In this document: one piece after another, positions 1-11,454 of the stretch
Position numbering within the stretch: position 1 is the stretch's first letter
How the letters are laid out: every line of letters starts with the position of its first letter
DNA from: Prorocentrum cordatum
Lineage: Eukaryota > Sar > Dinophyceae > Prorocentrales > Prorocentraceae
Direction of reading: 5' to 3'
DNA length: 64,000 bases
Assembly: GCA_963575745.1 (NCBI GenBank)
Contig: CAUYUJ010015288.1
Span: 62,001-126,000 of the forward strand
Position numbers and translations under genes: made by a program
Notes under the pieces: generated by a model
Database searches by the model: none
Seen by the model: the letters and a program-made list of their open reading frames with translations, nothing else
Told to the model about the DNA's origin: nothing

Positions 1-430
1 AACTTCATCCGACATGAAAAAAATCAATGTTCAATTTTTCGAGAAATGCCTCCATAAGCTCTCTCTTCCGACTATCAGCACTCTCACGCGTGGAAGGAGC
101 TCTACGAGGTTCCCGGCGGCGGTGACCAGGTTGACGGTTCACCGCCGGCGCCAGTGGGTGGTTTTGCGAATATATTTGACCATTTATTTTGAGAAAGCAG
201 ATTTTTCGCACCAGTAAAAGGTTATGAGAGCTTCTGCGTCTTGAGATGAGCTCTCTAGGCGCAGTTTTACTATCGAAACACTTGGAGGAACCAACTTCAT
301 TTCCACATAAAAAAATCAATGTTCAATTTTCCGAGAAATACCCCCAGAAGTTCTCTCTTCCGACTCTGAGCTCTCTCACGCGTGGAAGGAGCTCTACGAG
401 GTGACCAGGTTGACGCTTCACAGCCGGCGC
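1..430. repeat. Direct duplication of a ~105-bp segment
   Basis: Bases 7-112 and 297-400 are near-identical direct copies. Each holds AAAAATCAATGTTCAATTTT, then TCTCTCTTCCGACT and CACGCGTGGAAGGAGCTCTA. Downstream of each copy lies GACCAGGTTGACG followed by a CCGGCG-rich end. The CTCTACGAG...CACCGCCGGC part (98-147) recurs in inverted orientation at 8,853 and 9,421. No gene is seen here. Confidence 0.7.
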
Positions 431-580
431 CATCTCCTTCCCGGCTTCAGTCTCCGGATTTTGGACGCTAGCAAGTTGGCCTGGCGCGGATCACTCCCCC
501 ACTTGCTGTCCCTCGCTTGCCTTTTCCTTCCCCGTTATTCTCCTCCTTCCCTTCCTCGTCATCTTCCTTTCCCTGCTCTA

Positions 581-988
581 TCATCCGGCCAGACGAAGCA
601 TGCAGTCGGGAGCTCTCAGATCTGCTCTGAGATCTGGCGGTGCCCCCGAACTCGAGTATAGGGGGGCCGATGATGATCTCGATGATCGTGGAAGTTTCTC
701 TTTGTGCCACAGCGCGTCATCAGCGCCATGCTTCCCCTGGAGATCGCCTGGGCTCTCGATCTCGGTGTCTGCGCTCGACGCGATCTCGATCGCATCAGCC
801 GCGAAGTCGCCCTTGAAGTCGGTGCCCGCCATCGTCGGCGTCGCGACGCCCTTGGCCTTGATTATCTCGTCGTCGGCGTCGCCGGTATCGCGACGCCCTT
901 TGCCTTGATCATCTGCGTCGTCGGCGTCGTCGGCGTATCGTCCTGGCCCTTGGCCTCGATCGTGCTCGACCCTGTTGACGCCGGCCAC
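581..988 (-). CDS. Possible exon, acidic Asp/Ala-rich protein of unknown function
   Basis: An open minus-strand frame of 135 codons has balanced composition in its middle part (DEIIKAKGVATPTMAGTDFK, then an acidic stretch), unlike the simple-repeat frames elsewhere. Part of it is a ~45-bp internal duplication (GGCAAAGGGCGTCGCGA and GGCCAAGGGCGTCGCGA). It lies about 1.1 kb downstream of the stop of the minus-strand gene at 2,087. No start, splice sites or family could be fixed, so it may be a low-complexity frame only. Confidence 0.25.
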   Translation of the reverse strand: MAGVNRVEHDRGQGPGRYADDADDADDQGKGRRDTGDADDEIIKAKGVATPTMAGTDFKGDFAADAIEIASSADTEIESPGDLQGKHGADDALWHKEKLPRSSRSSSAPLYSSSGAPPDLRADLRAPDCMLRLAG

Positions 989-1199
989 GTCGACGCCATC
1001 GATCCACGCCGTACTTCAGGTTATGTGCACACGCGAGCCCATCCCTATGAGCTCGTAGCTGTCCCCGTTGCCCTGGGCGCCGTGCGGGTCGCCCTTGCGC
1101 GGCGTCCTCGAGCCTCCTCCTTTTTTTCTGCCTCGCCATCTTCTATGCGCATCCAGAAGATCTCACGCCAGGGCGAGGCCATGGCTCGCAATGCAAATC

Positions 1200-2085
1200 C
1201 GAGAGAAAATGCCAGATGATGGATGCAGAGATGATGTTTATAATGACGCTGATGCTACTCGTGATGATGATGGAGGCTCTAAGGTGCTGAGCTTCACGCC
1301 TGTGATAACTTCACGCTTGCTGAGCTTCACACTAGAACGCGCGTGGACCTAGAAGTTCGTGAACTTCACGCGGATGAGCCTCACACTAATGGGCTTCTAT
1401 GAGTTGTTCTTTATGTTTGAATGGAACGCTGCCGAGCTTCATTATGATGGTGATGATAATAATGATGATGCTGCTGCTGGTGATGGGTAATATAAGCTGC
1501 TGAATTTCACGCTGCTGAGTTTCACGCTGTTTAGCTTGCTTATCCCTAATTAGGCCTACGGGGCATCGTTGCTGAGCTTCATGCTTTTATGCCGCAATTG
1601 TGATAATGCTAATTCTGATAATCATCGATCGTTATACCCTTCCTGTTCCTTTTCATCCCCCCCATCCTCACCCCCTCCTCGGCAAGGGGACCTCGGCCAG
1701 CGACGGTCGTAGATGCCCGAGCTTACCTTTCTTTCTTTGCGCTTCTCTTCGCCACCTCCCCCTTGGGGCGGCTCAGGATCGAGGGGCAGAGACGGCGACT
1801 GGACTGGAACTGAAGACGATCACACGTGCACTGTAGCAAGTGCGCAAGAATAGCGAGCGTGAGAGAGAGAGAGAGAGAGAGAGCCGAATGCCACAACCCG
1901 CATCATGGATCCTCCTCTTTGTCCTCATCCTCCTCCTTCTCCTCCTCCTCTCTTCCTCATCCTACTCCTCCTTATCCTCCTCCTTATCTTTCTCTCCCTC
2001 CTCCTCCCCCTTCCTCGCCCTCACCGTTTCTCACCTCCTCATTGCATCCCCCTCTTCATTATATTCCAACCCGCATTTTGCTTGA
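1200..2085. repeat. Short dispersed repeat plus pyrimidine-rich tract, no gene seen
   Basis: Between 1,280 and 1,590 the motif GCTGAGCTTCACGCT recurs about eight times in degenerate form with GATGAT runs between. A (GA)n tract lies at 1,860-1,883 and a TCC-rich tract at 1,905-2,070. The stretch follows the stop codon of the minus-strand gene and may include its 3' flank. Confidence 0.5.
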
Positions 2086-2086
2086 G

Positions 2087-2994
2087 TCAGTCGACTGCGA
2101 CCGAATTCAACTCGGCCGCCTTTTGGAGCCACTCTGTGCGGATCTCCTCGTGAATCTCGACGGCTCGAGCCTTTGAGACGCACCCCTCGAGGATGCACTT
2201 CCTGCAGGTGAACCTCATGAGGTCCATAGCTAGCTTATCTGGGCGACCCCCGTATCCTAGAGCCTTTTGTGTGTCATCATCCCAGCGCTTGTCCATGTCT
2301 TGGACCAGCTGCGTGAATTTTCCACCACTTGTGCGAAGGTCCACGCATGAGATCGCCTCGCCGCCACGCCTCCGAACTTTGTACGTGTACACCGTGCCAT
2401 CGATATCAGAGTTGAACCAGCAAGTCTTCGGATCGAAGAACCCTTCGACATCGCTCATCGCGCCGTGCATCATGGGATCTGCCTCCTCCTCCTCGGGCGC
2501 CTTCTGCTCGGCTGCGGCGGCAGCTCCCCCGTCGGCCTGATCCTCCCCCTCCTCCTCCTCCTCCATCTCATCCTCCTCCTTCTCCTCCTCCTCTTCTTCG
2601 CCCTCGGCTCCTTCCGAGTGCTCGACCTCATCCGCCTCGACCTCGTCACTCTTTGCCGCTTTTGGTTTGGCTGCTGGTTTCGCTGCTGGTTCGGCCGCTG
2701 CTGCTGGGCGTTTCATCGGGCTGGCTGCTGGGCGTTTCATCTTGCGTTTCGATGCATCTTCTGCAGGGTTCCTCAGCCATGGCGTGGTCGGGGCAGGCGT
2801 GGCAGGCGGTGCAATGGTGGTTGGCGCAGCGGTGCCTGGGCCCTTGTCCTTCTTTTCTTTCTTGTCTTTCTTGTGCTTTTTCTTCTTGCCTTTCTCGTGC
2901 TTTTCCTTTTTCTTTGTCTTTTTTCTTTCGCGTTCAGTAAGCTCTCCGCGAACAGGATTCCCGCCATCTGCACCTCCCGTCTTCGAAGCGGGCG
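2087..2994 (-). CDS. Terminal exon of the minus-strand gene (KRPAA / Glu-rich / C-terminal domain)
   Basis: About 301 codons run from an acceptor CTGCAG at 3000-2995 to TGA at 2089-2087. Order: basic stretch with about 24 Lys, a Pro/Thr linker, KRPAASPMKRPAA, Ala/Lys repeats, about 40 mostly acidic residues, then a non-repetitive C-terminal domain (WFNSDIDGTVYTYKVRRR at its start, CRKC near its middle, EIHEEIRTEWLQKAAEL at its end). The frame stays open upstream to 3301, but that part is read from a CAACAC repeat, begins with GTG and has no convincing start, so it is taken as intron. KRPAA tracts are common in dinoflagellate proteins. Confidence 0.65.
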
Positions 2995-5900
2995 CTGCAG
3001 CGAGAGAGCCATGGAAGGGGGTCGGAAGGGGCGGGGGGGCTGGGCCAGCAACACGACCAACAACATCGCCAGCAACAGCACCAGGAACAAGTATACCACC
3101 AGCAACAACATCAACACCAACGCCAACACCCAAACCAGCACCACCGCCACCAACACCACCACCAACACAAACACCAACAAAACAACACCATAACACCAAC
3201 AACATCAACATCAACCTACGTGCCAACAACACCGACAACATCATCACACCAACACCGACAGCAACACTATCATCAACACCAGCACTACCATCAACACACA
3301 CACACCATCACCAACTACCACAACAACGCTAACACCAACACCGCCAACAACATCGAAACCGCCATCACCGACAGCATCAACAGCAATAACCACAACACCG
3401 ACCTTACACCAACACAAAAACCAACACCAGCAGTACCAACATCATCAACACCAACGCCAACACCATCACCAACACGAGTACCATCACCAACAATAACAAC
3501 ACCAGCAACATCAACACCACCAGCAACACCAACACCACCACTAGCACCAACAACAACGCCAACACAATACCAACAACTTCAATAACAACAGCATCAACGA
3601 CCTCACCATCACCAACCACAAACACCAACATCTACAACCCCCCTAGCGCCGTGCTGCCAGACGCGGGCCCTTTCACGCTTTTCTCAGAGTCACTCTGCAC
3701 TTCATGGGGCGCTTCGACGGCCTCGAAGAATTTCTGCAAGGCGTCGTCGTCGATGTCGCTGTCGGCCGAGTCCTCCCTCCCACGGGCAAGCAGCAGACTG
3801 TCGGCGAGGCGAAGAGGAGACGGAGGAGGAAGAGGATGAAGGCGAGGAGGGGAGTATGGGGAGGGGGATAAGGAGAAAGGGAAGAGGAGGAGAGATGAGG
3901 AGGAGGAGAATGAGGATGAGATGGCCGAAGAGAGGAGGAGTGAGCGACATCAGAGGAGTGCACACAAAGCCGCTATACATCGATCCCACCCTCGACGGCG
4001 CGCTCGCTATCCCCAGCGGGGTCCTGATCAGTGCCACCGTTGCGAAGCCAGTGCGAGTGCATCGTTCTTATGCAGCGGCACTGCACGTACCTCGATCCAT
4101 CGGTCTCCCACGGTCTCTTTCCTGTATGGTCCCCTCCCGCTCCGAGCTGAACATCCTCTGTCCTCTCCCTCATCCCTTCTCTCCCTCCTCCCTCCTTTTC
4201 TCTCTGCTCCTCTACCTTCTCCCTCCTCTTCTCCCTCCCCCCCCCTCTTCTTCCCCGCCTCCCATCTCTCTCGCTCTCGCTCTCTCTCTTTATCGTTCTC
4301 TCGTTCTCTCGTTCTCTCTCTCTCTCTCTCTCTCTTTACCCCAGCCCCCGCTCTGGCACGAATGGTGCAACTCACAATAGAAGGTGGCGCCTGACGCCCT
4401 CCAGACGCGCCGTCACAGGAGCGCGACCGTGCACGCTTCGATATGCTTCGACGTACTTGATCTTGTACGCATAATCCCAAGCCGCCTCACTCCCCGTCAA
4501 TCAATCCACTTGCTCATGATGCGACTTATCCTACTGCTGCGTTTGCTGGCCATCCTTCGCTTCCCCGCCGTCTCAGCTGGACGTCGTAATCGTGGTGGTG
4601 ATGATGATGACGATGCTGGTCATCGTCATCGTCGTCGCCATCGTCATCATCGTCGCCGTCGTATTCGTCATGATCGTGAGAACAGCGATTGTCGCCATTG
4701 TCATCATGGTCCTCATCGGCATCGTGATGGTGATGATGATGCGGATGATGATGGTGATGACGATGGCGATGATGACGACGACGATGACGCTGGCCACGGT
4801 GATGGTGATTAATTAGATGCTGATGATGATGCTGATGATGATGATGCTGCTGATGGATGTTGCTGGCCATGATGGTGACTGTCATGGTGATGATGATGCT
4901 GCTGATGCTGACGACGACGACGATGGTGATCATGGTGATGGTGCTGGCGGTGGTGGTGGTGACGCTGGTGACCATTGCCATGCTAAGCACATCGAGCTGT
5001 CCCTTCCCCATGGCGCTCCATGACCGTCTTCTGCGAGAAGCGATGGGAATTGCCAATCATCTGCATCTCGGTCATGAACGTGCCGAAGACCTCCCCGTCG
5101 GAAAGAGGGGGGAGCATAATGATGGCTGAGGGCAGAAGAGGCGGACGAGGACCTCGTGAACCGCGAACCACATCGTGAATCCTCACCCTCCTTCATGATC
5201 ATACTTATCATCATCCACCGCAATCGCCTCACACGTCCCTTGAACAGAAAGGTGGCATGCTCACAAGCCCCATCTCAAGCCTGCACTTCATTCATCTTCG
5301 CTCTGTGCTCGAACTTGTAGACGCTGTACTTGAAATCTGGAACGTCGCCTGCCCACCACCATCCCCCACCAACCCCGATCACTGGAAAGTCATCATGGCA
5401 TGCAGGTGTGCGCGTACACGTACATATGTACATCTGAATATATGTATAGATATCCATATATATATATATGGCAGCATCGTTCCCTCTCTCTACTTCTCTC
5501 TCTGTCTCTCTCCCCCCTTTCATCTCTTTCTCCCTCTCTCCCACATTATTCACCTAACCTCTCCCTAAGATGATGGCGGTGATGATGACGATGGCCATCC
5601 TGGTGATCTGAGAGCGGTGATGCTGATGATGCTGATAATGACGAAGATGCTGGTACTTCTGATGAGGATGTTGACGCTGCTGGTTATGCAAACGCCGATG
5701 CCGACGACGATGGTGACGATGACGACGACGATCGACGATCGCGACGGCGAGGATAATGACGGCGGTGGCGTGAGTAATTACGCTGACGGCCCAACGGCTC
5801 AAGTGAGGCAGCAGCCAGCGCACCCCATGGACCAGAACGGACACTGACATCTGAGAAGAGTGGGGGCGCGTTCACCAGCAGTGCCAATTGCATGCCCACC

Positions 5901-6475
5901 CTCGTCATCATCGCTCCCTTCCGTCCCCGATCCATCCTAGAAGAATAGGCCATGGATCACCTTCTTCAGGGGTGTTCAGCATCGCCTGCGGTAGGGGGGT
6001 GATTCGCTCGCTCCGCATCCACCTCCCCCCCTTCGCTCCTGCGCATAATTCCTCCGTGATCGCCCCCTATTCATTCCATCACCCCCTCCCCCCCCCCCCT
6101 CCATCATCCTCCCTCCTCCTTCCCCAATTGTTCTATCCGTCCTCCCTATGTCCTTCCATTTTTCTCCCCCTCTTTACCTCCGTCTCCTCTGCCCACGCTT
6201 GTCCAATATATAACTCACGGTCGCTCCTCTCTACCCGATCCCCAGCTGGCCTGGGCCAAGATCGGCGTCGCCACTTTTGCAGTCGGCATGTGCCGTGCCA
6301 TGCCCTTGTCACTCGAAGCTTTCGCGCCTTTCTCTTTGGGGGGGGGGGGGGGGCATCGCCGACGGCCCGCGGGAGGAGGAGGAGGATATATGGCGAGAGT
6401 AGAGGTGTGCGCGATCGGAACCGCACGCGCATGCCCAGTCGGCCCGTCGAGGTCGACCACGTCGCGCCCCGTCGA
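2087..6475 (-). CDS. Multi-exon gene, unknown function, basic/acidic low-complexity centre and conserved-looking C-terminal domain
   Basis: Ten minus-strand exons chain in one frame: 6475-6413, 6331-6251, 5936-5822, 5336-5281, 5227-5191, 5125-5017, 4489-4398, 4121-4004, 3797-3658 and 2994-2087. Every acceptor is AG. Eight donors are GC and one (after 5191) reads GA; phases agree at all nine junctions, giving about 570 residues with the 5' end open. The N-terminal part has an acidic stretch and a CQCPFW motif. The last exon encodes a Lys-rich run, KRPAA repeats, a long Glu-rich run and a compact 115-residue C-terminal domain containing CRKC. Dinoflagellates are known to use GC and GA donors. 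Each larger intron holds its own simple repeat. No family is recognised; the Lys/Glu runs would suit a nuclear protein (inference). A 17-nt exon at 6593-6577 could precede. Weakest junctions: 5227-5191 and its 65-bp intron. Confidence 0.55.
2995..3657 (-). repeat. Intron filled with CAACAC/ATCAAC low-complexity repeat
   Basis: On the plus strand this is an imperfect run of AACACC, AACATC and ACCAAC units with almost no T outside CAT. It sits between a GC donor (3657-3656) and a CAG acceptor (2997-2995) of the minus-strand gene. All frames through it encode only Thr/Asn, Pro/Thr or Val/Gly runs. Confidence 0.6.
4580..4985. repeat. GAT/GAC/GTC-rich microsatellite inside an intron
   Basis: Imperfect GATGATGAC and CATCGTCGTC runs fill most of the 5,016-4,490 intron. 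They translate only to Asp, His, Met or Val runs. A (CT)n tract at 4,260-4,335 similarly fills the next intron (4,397-4,122). Confidence 0.7.
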
Positions 6476-6639
6476 CTGAGCTCAGCGCGCGGTTCCGCTC
6501 TCGCCCACCCCTGTTCCCGCAGGCGCTCGCGGCGGAGGAGGGGGGGGGTTGCGGGGCGCGCGCGCGCCCGCGGCGCTGGGCCAGCGGCCAGCGCTGTGAA
6601 CAAACACGTCAAGATGGGGTGGGCAATCGGTCTCTAGGT

Positions 6640-6985
6640 ACCGCGGTGCCCGCGCGATGTGTTTGTGTTGTATGTATATGTATATGTATATGCATGTGCA
6701 TACGGGTGTGTGCAATTGTATATATATACATACACATACATGCGTTCTCTGTAACTGCAAGTGTTGTGTTCATGCATATGCGAATGACGTTGTACCACAT
6801 GTCTTTGCCAGGAAAATAGTTATTATATGTATGCAACCGTATATACATATATACCATTGTGTCGCAGTGCACTGTCATAGTTGTTTTTATGATTTATGTG
6901 TTTGGCATACTGTAAGTATTCAGAGTGTAGTGAAGAGCACAGCGTCGAATCAGCATTGTCTGTAAAGCAAGGCGCGAAGTGCACG
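6640..6985. other. TG/TA-rich tract, no gene seen
   Basis: 6,660-6,850 is dominated by TGTATATG, TATATACATACA and similar steps, the most A+T-rich stretch in the left third of the window. It lies just upstream of the first exon found for the minus-strand gene. No promoter element can be identified. Confidence 0.4.
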
Positions 6986-6999
6986 GCGTTTTTTCTATT

Positions 7000-8320
7000 C
7001 TGGACAATACAGAACTCCCCACGCGCGAGCGCGCGCGGGTGACACGTGTCACCCGCGCGCTTCCATCGGCCTTCTATTCGGCTGCACAAAAATTTTGACT
7101 TCAGTTTTTGGAATTGCGTGGCAACTTTTTATAGTGGACAACATAGACATAACTCGATCCCCACGCGCGCGCGCACGCGCGCGGGTGACACGTCTCACCA
7201 GCGCGCGTACGTCGGCCTCCTTAAAGGGCCACAGGAATTTCAATTGGAATTGCATGGCAGCTTTTGCGTTGTCAAAAAATGCAGAGCTCCGCGCGCGCGC
7301 GCGTCCGCGCGCGCGCGCGCGTGGCGAGTTCGAATGCGTTGTTTGCAATAGAAAAGTCTGCCACTCCGTCGGCCTCCTTAAAAGGCCACAGAAATTTCAA
7401 ATTTAGTTTTTGGAATTACATGCTGGCTTTTCTATTGTCGACAATACAGAACTCCGCACGCGCGCGCGCGCGTCCGCGCGCGCGCGCGCGCGCGTGGCGG
7501 GTTTGAATGTATTGTTCACAAGTAAAAAGTCGGCCACTCCGTCGGCCTCCTTAAAGGGCCACAGAAATTTCAAATTCAGTTTTTGGAATTTCATGCTGGC
7601 TTTTATATTGTCGACAATACAGAACTCCGCGCGCGCGCGTGGCGAGTTCGAATGTATGGTTCACAATAGAAAAGTCGGCCACTCCGTCGGCCTCCTTAAA
7701 GGGCCACAGAAGTTTCCAATTCAGTTTTTGGAAATACATGGCGTCTTTTCGATTGTCGACAATGCAGAACTCCGCTCGCGCGCGCGCGCGTCCGCGCGCG
7801 CGCCCGTGGCGAGTTCGAATGCATTGTTTACAATAGAAAAGTCTGCCACTCCTTCGGCCTCCTTAAAGGGCCACAGAAATTTCAAATTCAGTTTTTGGAA
7901 TTACATGCTGGCTTTTCTATTGTCGACAATACAGAACTCCGCACGCGCGCGCGCTTGCGTCCGCGCGCGCGCGTGGCGAGCTCGAATGTATTGTTCACAA
8001 TAGAGAAGTCGGCCACTCCGTCGGCCTCCTTAAAGGGCCACAGCAATTTCCAATTCAGTTTTTGGAAATACATGGCGTCTTCTTCGATTGTCGACAATGC
8101 AGAACTCCGCGCGTGTGGCGATTTCGAACGTATTGTTCACAATAGAAAAGTCGGCCACTCCGTCGGCCTCCTACATGGCGTCCTTTCGATTGTCGACAAT
8201 GCAAAACTCCGCACGCGCGCGCGCGTCCGCGCGCGCGCGTGGCGAGTTCTGTACTGTCCACAATAGAAAACTCGGCCCGCGATCCGTCGGCCTCCTTTAA
8301 AGGTTGTACAAATTTTTATT
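7000..8320. repeat. Tandem satellite, 130-180 bp units, with a CG-alternating core inside a long palindrome
   Basis: About nine units. Each has a (CG)n core with a TCCG or similar interruption, flanked by inverted arms: left CTTTTCTATTGTCGACAATA, right ATTGTTCACAATAGAAAAG. An example palindrome is 7,427-7,529. The arm contains the 14-bp perfect palindrome TATTGTCGACAATA. Between units lies GTCGGCCTCCTTAAAGGGCC and an AATTTCAAATTCAG segment. At 7,031-7,060 there is a perfect 30-bp palindrome centred on GACACGTGTC. No coding potential is believed; frames read as Arg/Ala runs. Confidence 0.85.
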
Positions 8321-8339
8321 TATTACATGGCTGCTTGCG

Positions 8340-8347
8340 TACAGTAT

Positions 8348-8380
<33 letters not shown>

Positions 8381-8850
8381 CCGCGCGCAACTTCCACGCG
8401 CGCGCGGAAGACCACATGCAACGCCTCGGGTATCAATACCACTTGTAAGGAAGCTAACATAATTATAAGTTAACAAGCCAAAATGTGCAAAAATCAATCC
8501 GTTGGGACAAATCAATCCGCTGCTACCAAAAATCAATCCACCTGTAGAACAATCAATCCGCTTTGAAAATTATCATTCCATCCATTCGATTTCAATCCGT
8601 GCCACTCTTTTCAATCCGTCTGGAGCGGATTGCAAAAATCATGATGGAGGATGTCGGGGAAGCGCCTATTCCAAACTCTTCATAGCGTCGTGTTCCTGGA
8701 TTCGCAGGTTTCCCACCAATCCAGAGCTCGGTTGAACGCGTGCGACGTTCCCCATCGCGTAGCGTAAATTCGGTCTGACAGGAAACTCCCGGTCGGGGCC
8801 TTGCGAGCGAGGGTTGCGGCCAGTCCGCCCGGGCGGGGTGGGCCTGCGGG
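8340..8850. repeat. (AT)n tract followed by an AATCAATCCG short repeat
   Basis: 8,346-8,380 is (TA)n flanked by CGCGCG. From 8,488 to 8,640 the motif AATCAATCCG recurs about seven times at irregular 17-28 bp spacing, ending in the inverted pair CAATCCG...CGGATTG. 8,650-8,850 shows no gene. Confidence 0.6.
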
Positions 8851-8852
8851 GG

Positions 8853-9560
8853 GCCGGCGGTGAACCGTCAACCATGGTTGCCGCCGGGAACTCGTAGAGT
8901 TTCCTCGTGGAATGCGGGCGCGGCAATCTCGATTCCGCGCGCGCGAGGGTGCGGTTTCATGGAGGAGGGCATGGAGGTGAAGAAGGAGTGGGAAGGAGAA
9001 GGAGATGGAGGAGGCTGAGGGAGAGAAGGGGAGGAGGAAAAGAAGCAGGCAGAGAAGAAGGGCGGGGGGGAGGGAGAGCAGGATGACGAGCAGGAGGGGG
9101 AGGGGTGCAGAGGGGAAGGAGGAACGATTTAGCAGAATGCGAATAGTTTTGCTGGGTCCAGCTCTGGTATCAGACCGAGTTCAGGCATCTAGATGCTCGA
9201 CGCGCCCGGGCGCCCAGGCACCCGGGCCCCCGGGCCCCCGGGCCCCCCCGGGCCCCCCCGGCGCCCCTGCCCCGGGCGCCCCCGGGCACCCAGGCACCTG
9301 GGCGTGCCGCGAAAGTCGGCGACACACATAACCTAACCATATGAATCCGCCAGGACCCCATGCAGGGGCAAGCTCTGATTGGGGAAAAACTTTCGGCAAG
9401 TGTTTTCGCAGAAGCTGGGGGCCGGCGGTGAACCGTCAACCTTGGCTACCGCCGGGAACTCGTAGAGCTTCTTCGATATGCGCGAGTAGAATGCTGGCGC
9501 GGCAATCTTGCATTCCGCGCGCGCGAGGGTGCGGTTTCATGGAGGAGGACGTGGATGAGG
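8853..9560. repeat. Pair of ~130-bp direct repeats flanking a GGGCCC-rich low-complexity tract
   Basis: 8,853-8,983 and 9,421-9,560 are direct copies (GCCGGCGGTGAACCGTCAAC, then GCGCGCGAGGGTGCGGTTTC). Between them are a GGA-rich run and a CCCGGGCGCCC run at 9,200-9,300. The segment 9,275-9,395 (TGAATCCGCCAGGACCCC, GGCAAGCTCTGATTGGGGAA) recurs at 48,190-48,310. Confidence 0.7.
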
Positions 9561-10295
9561 AGTGAGGGGGGGAAAGAGATGGAGAGGAGGAGGAGAAGGA
9601 GCAGGCGGAGGAGAGGGAGGGAAGGGAGGAAAAGGAGGATGACGAGCAGGAGGGGAAGGGTGGAGGGGGAGGAGGGACGATGATGATGATGAAGAGGAGG
9701 CAGATGGAGAATGAGGAAGAGAAGGATCAGGAGGAGAGAAGGGAGAAGGGAGAAGGGGGAAGGGAAAAGAGAGAAGGGAGGAGGAGGAGGAGGAGGAGGA
9801 GGAGGAGGAGGAGGAGGAGAAAGAGCAGATGAAGGAGGAAGAGGAGGAGGAAAAGGAGGAGAAGGAATAGGACGAGGAGGAGGAGTACGACTATTTTTTC
9901 GGTTCCAGCTCTGGTAGCAAACCGATTTCAAACATGTAGATACTTGCAACCAGCGCTCCTGATTATCTTCGTTCAATTGCGAACAGCTCTGATCTCATCT
10001 GCAGCTCGAGCTACATCAAGAAAGGGCATCGTCATCTCTGAAAAAATATAAGAGCACGAATCGTTTTTTGGTTCCAAGTCTGGAAGCAGACCGAGTTCGG
10101 GCATCTGGATACTTGAGACTAGCGCTTCTGAGGATTTCCTTTCGATTGCTGTGCCAAACAGCTCTGTAGCTCATCTGCAGCTCGAGTTATCTCAAGAAAG
10201 TCATCGTCATCATCTCTTAAACAATTAGCAAAGTACGAATATTTTTTCGGACCCAGCTCTGGTAGCAGACCGAGTTCGGGCATCTAGATACTCGA
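9561..10295. repeat. GGA-rich tract, then ~170-bp tandem repeat
   Basis: 9,561-9,880 is GGA/GAA purine repeat. Then units starting at about 9,899, 10,068 and 10,247 share CAGCTCTGGTAGCAGACCGA, ATCTAGATACT, CATCTGCAGCTCGAG and CAAGAAAG...CATCGTCATC. The third unit is partial. A fragment also lies at 9,151. Confidence 0.7.
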
Positions 10296-10522
10296 GATTA
10301 AGCCAGCCAAAAAACACGGTTGGCGGCGCGCCCCCAGAGCCGCGTTGGGTCGCCCCGCCATCTGGTTTCTGGGCGCCAGATGTGGGCGCTACAAGTGTCT
10401 CGCTGAAAAATGCTTCGTCGAGCTTCCCAGAGATCGGACGAGCGAAAGCTGAGAGTGATGGGGGGATCGCCGGCTGGTCTTCTCTGCCCCGAAAATATAG
10501 ACGTGCCAATTTTGACATGTGC

Positions 10523-11354
10523 TCGCGTGAAACATATTATTGGAGATGTTAGGGAATAGTTGGCTCGTAATAATTCGACCCGGACAATTTCTATCTGATT
10601 CTTCCTTGCCGTCTTCATTTGATTCAGTCGGGGCCTTTTGAAGGAGTGCAATTCATAGGGCGGGAGCTCGCTTTGGGATTTTTTGACGCGCGCTCGGTTG
10701 GCGGGCTTAATTCGAGTTTTAGAGCAGCTGCAGAGCTCTCGATGGCACCAGTAGATTCAGCAGCGACGAAATCATTTGTCAACAGTCTTAAGAGACCGTA
10801 TTTCGATGTTGTACCCCAGCTATCTTCGAAAACTTAGTATCACTATGCAATCGCTCATGCTTTACCGAGCTCCGCAGAGCTCTGCCTGTGCGGTCTCGCG
10901 AGGGCGATCATAGCGTCGCCCTTTTTCGTCCACATGCCTGAGCTTGATCTGCCACTCGGGGTGTGATCGAATAATTTCACGCAGCTATTCTGTTGCTTTT
11001 CGCGGTCCTTCTGCCAATTCTTGAAGTCTTGGGCATCTACAGAGCTCTCAAGTGCAGCGGGCGGTTCAGCAGCGCCGACAGCACCATTCCGCATGGAGGG
11101 ACTTGCGATCGGCTTCTTATTGGAGTTCTTTCCGATCAGTAGTTCGCTCTGCAACCGCTTGATCGTTATCGGGGAGCGTTTGGCGTGAATCTCGAGATGC
11201 AGAGTGGGTTCGGGGCCGTTCGCGCGGGTGCCGCCAGTCGTGCCGCCAGTAGCCTCGCTGTTAGAGACCGGACCTCCCTCTGCTATTCAAGCTATGATGG
11301 AACAGCGAATGTCACTCTGCAGCTGCTTTGCTGCTTTGCGGTGTTCTGCTCCAG
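10523..11354 (-). CDS. Three candidate exons of a spliced minus-strand gene, unknown function
   Basis: Exons 11354-11293, 11148-10861 and 10612-10523 are all bounded by AG acceptors and GC donors and join in phase, giving about 146 residues. The first gives an amphipathic helix-like run (HRKAAKQLQSDIRC). The second is mixed and hydrophilic (KNSNKKPIASPSM; FKNWQKDREKQQNSC). The third has KNQIEIVRVELLRANYSL. A further exon near 10,440-10,330 is likely, but two frames compete. All exons point the same way as the gene at 6,475-2,087, so they may be its upstream exons across the satellite. The sequence around the second exon is also part of a diverged ~330-bp repeat (10,722, 11,036, 11,370), which lowers confidence. 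Confidence 0.4.
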
Positions 11355-11454
11355 CTAGAGATTTAGATCAGCTTCAGAGCTCTCGGCTGCGACTGATTCA
11401 GCAGCGTCGAACGCGCCAGTCTACAGCCTGGACAAATATTTTGAAAGCGTAATT

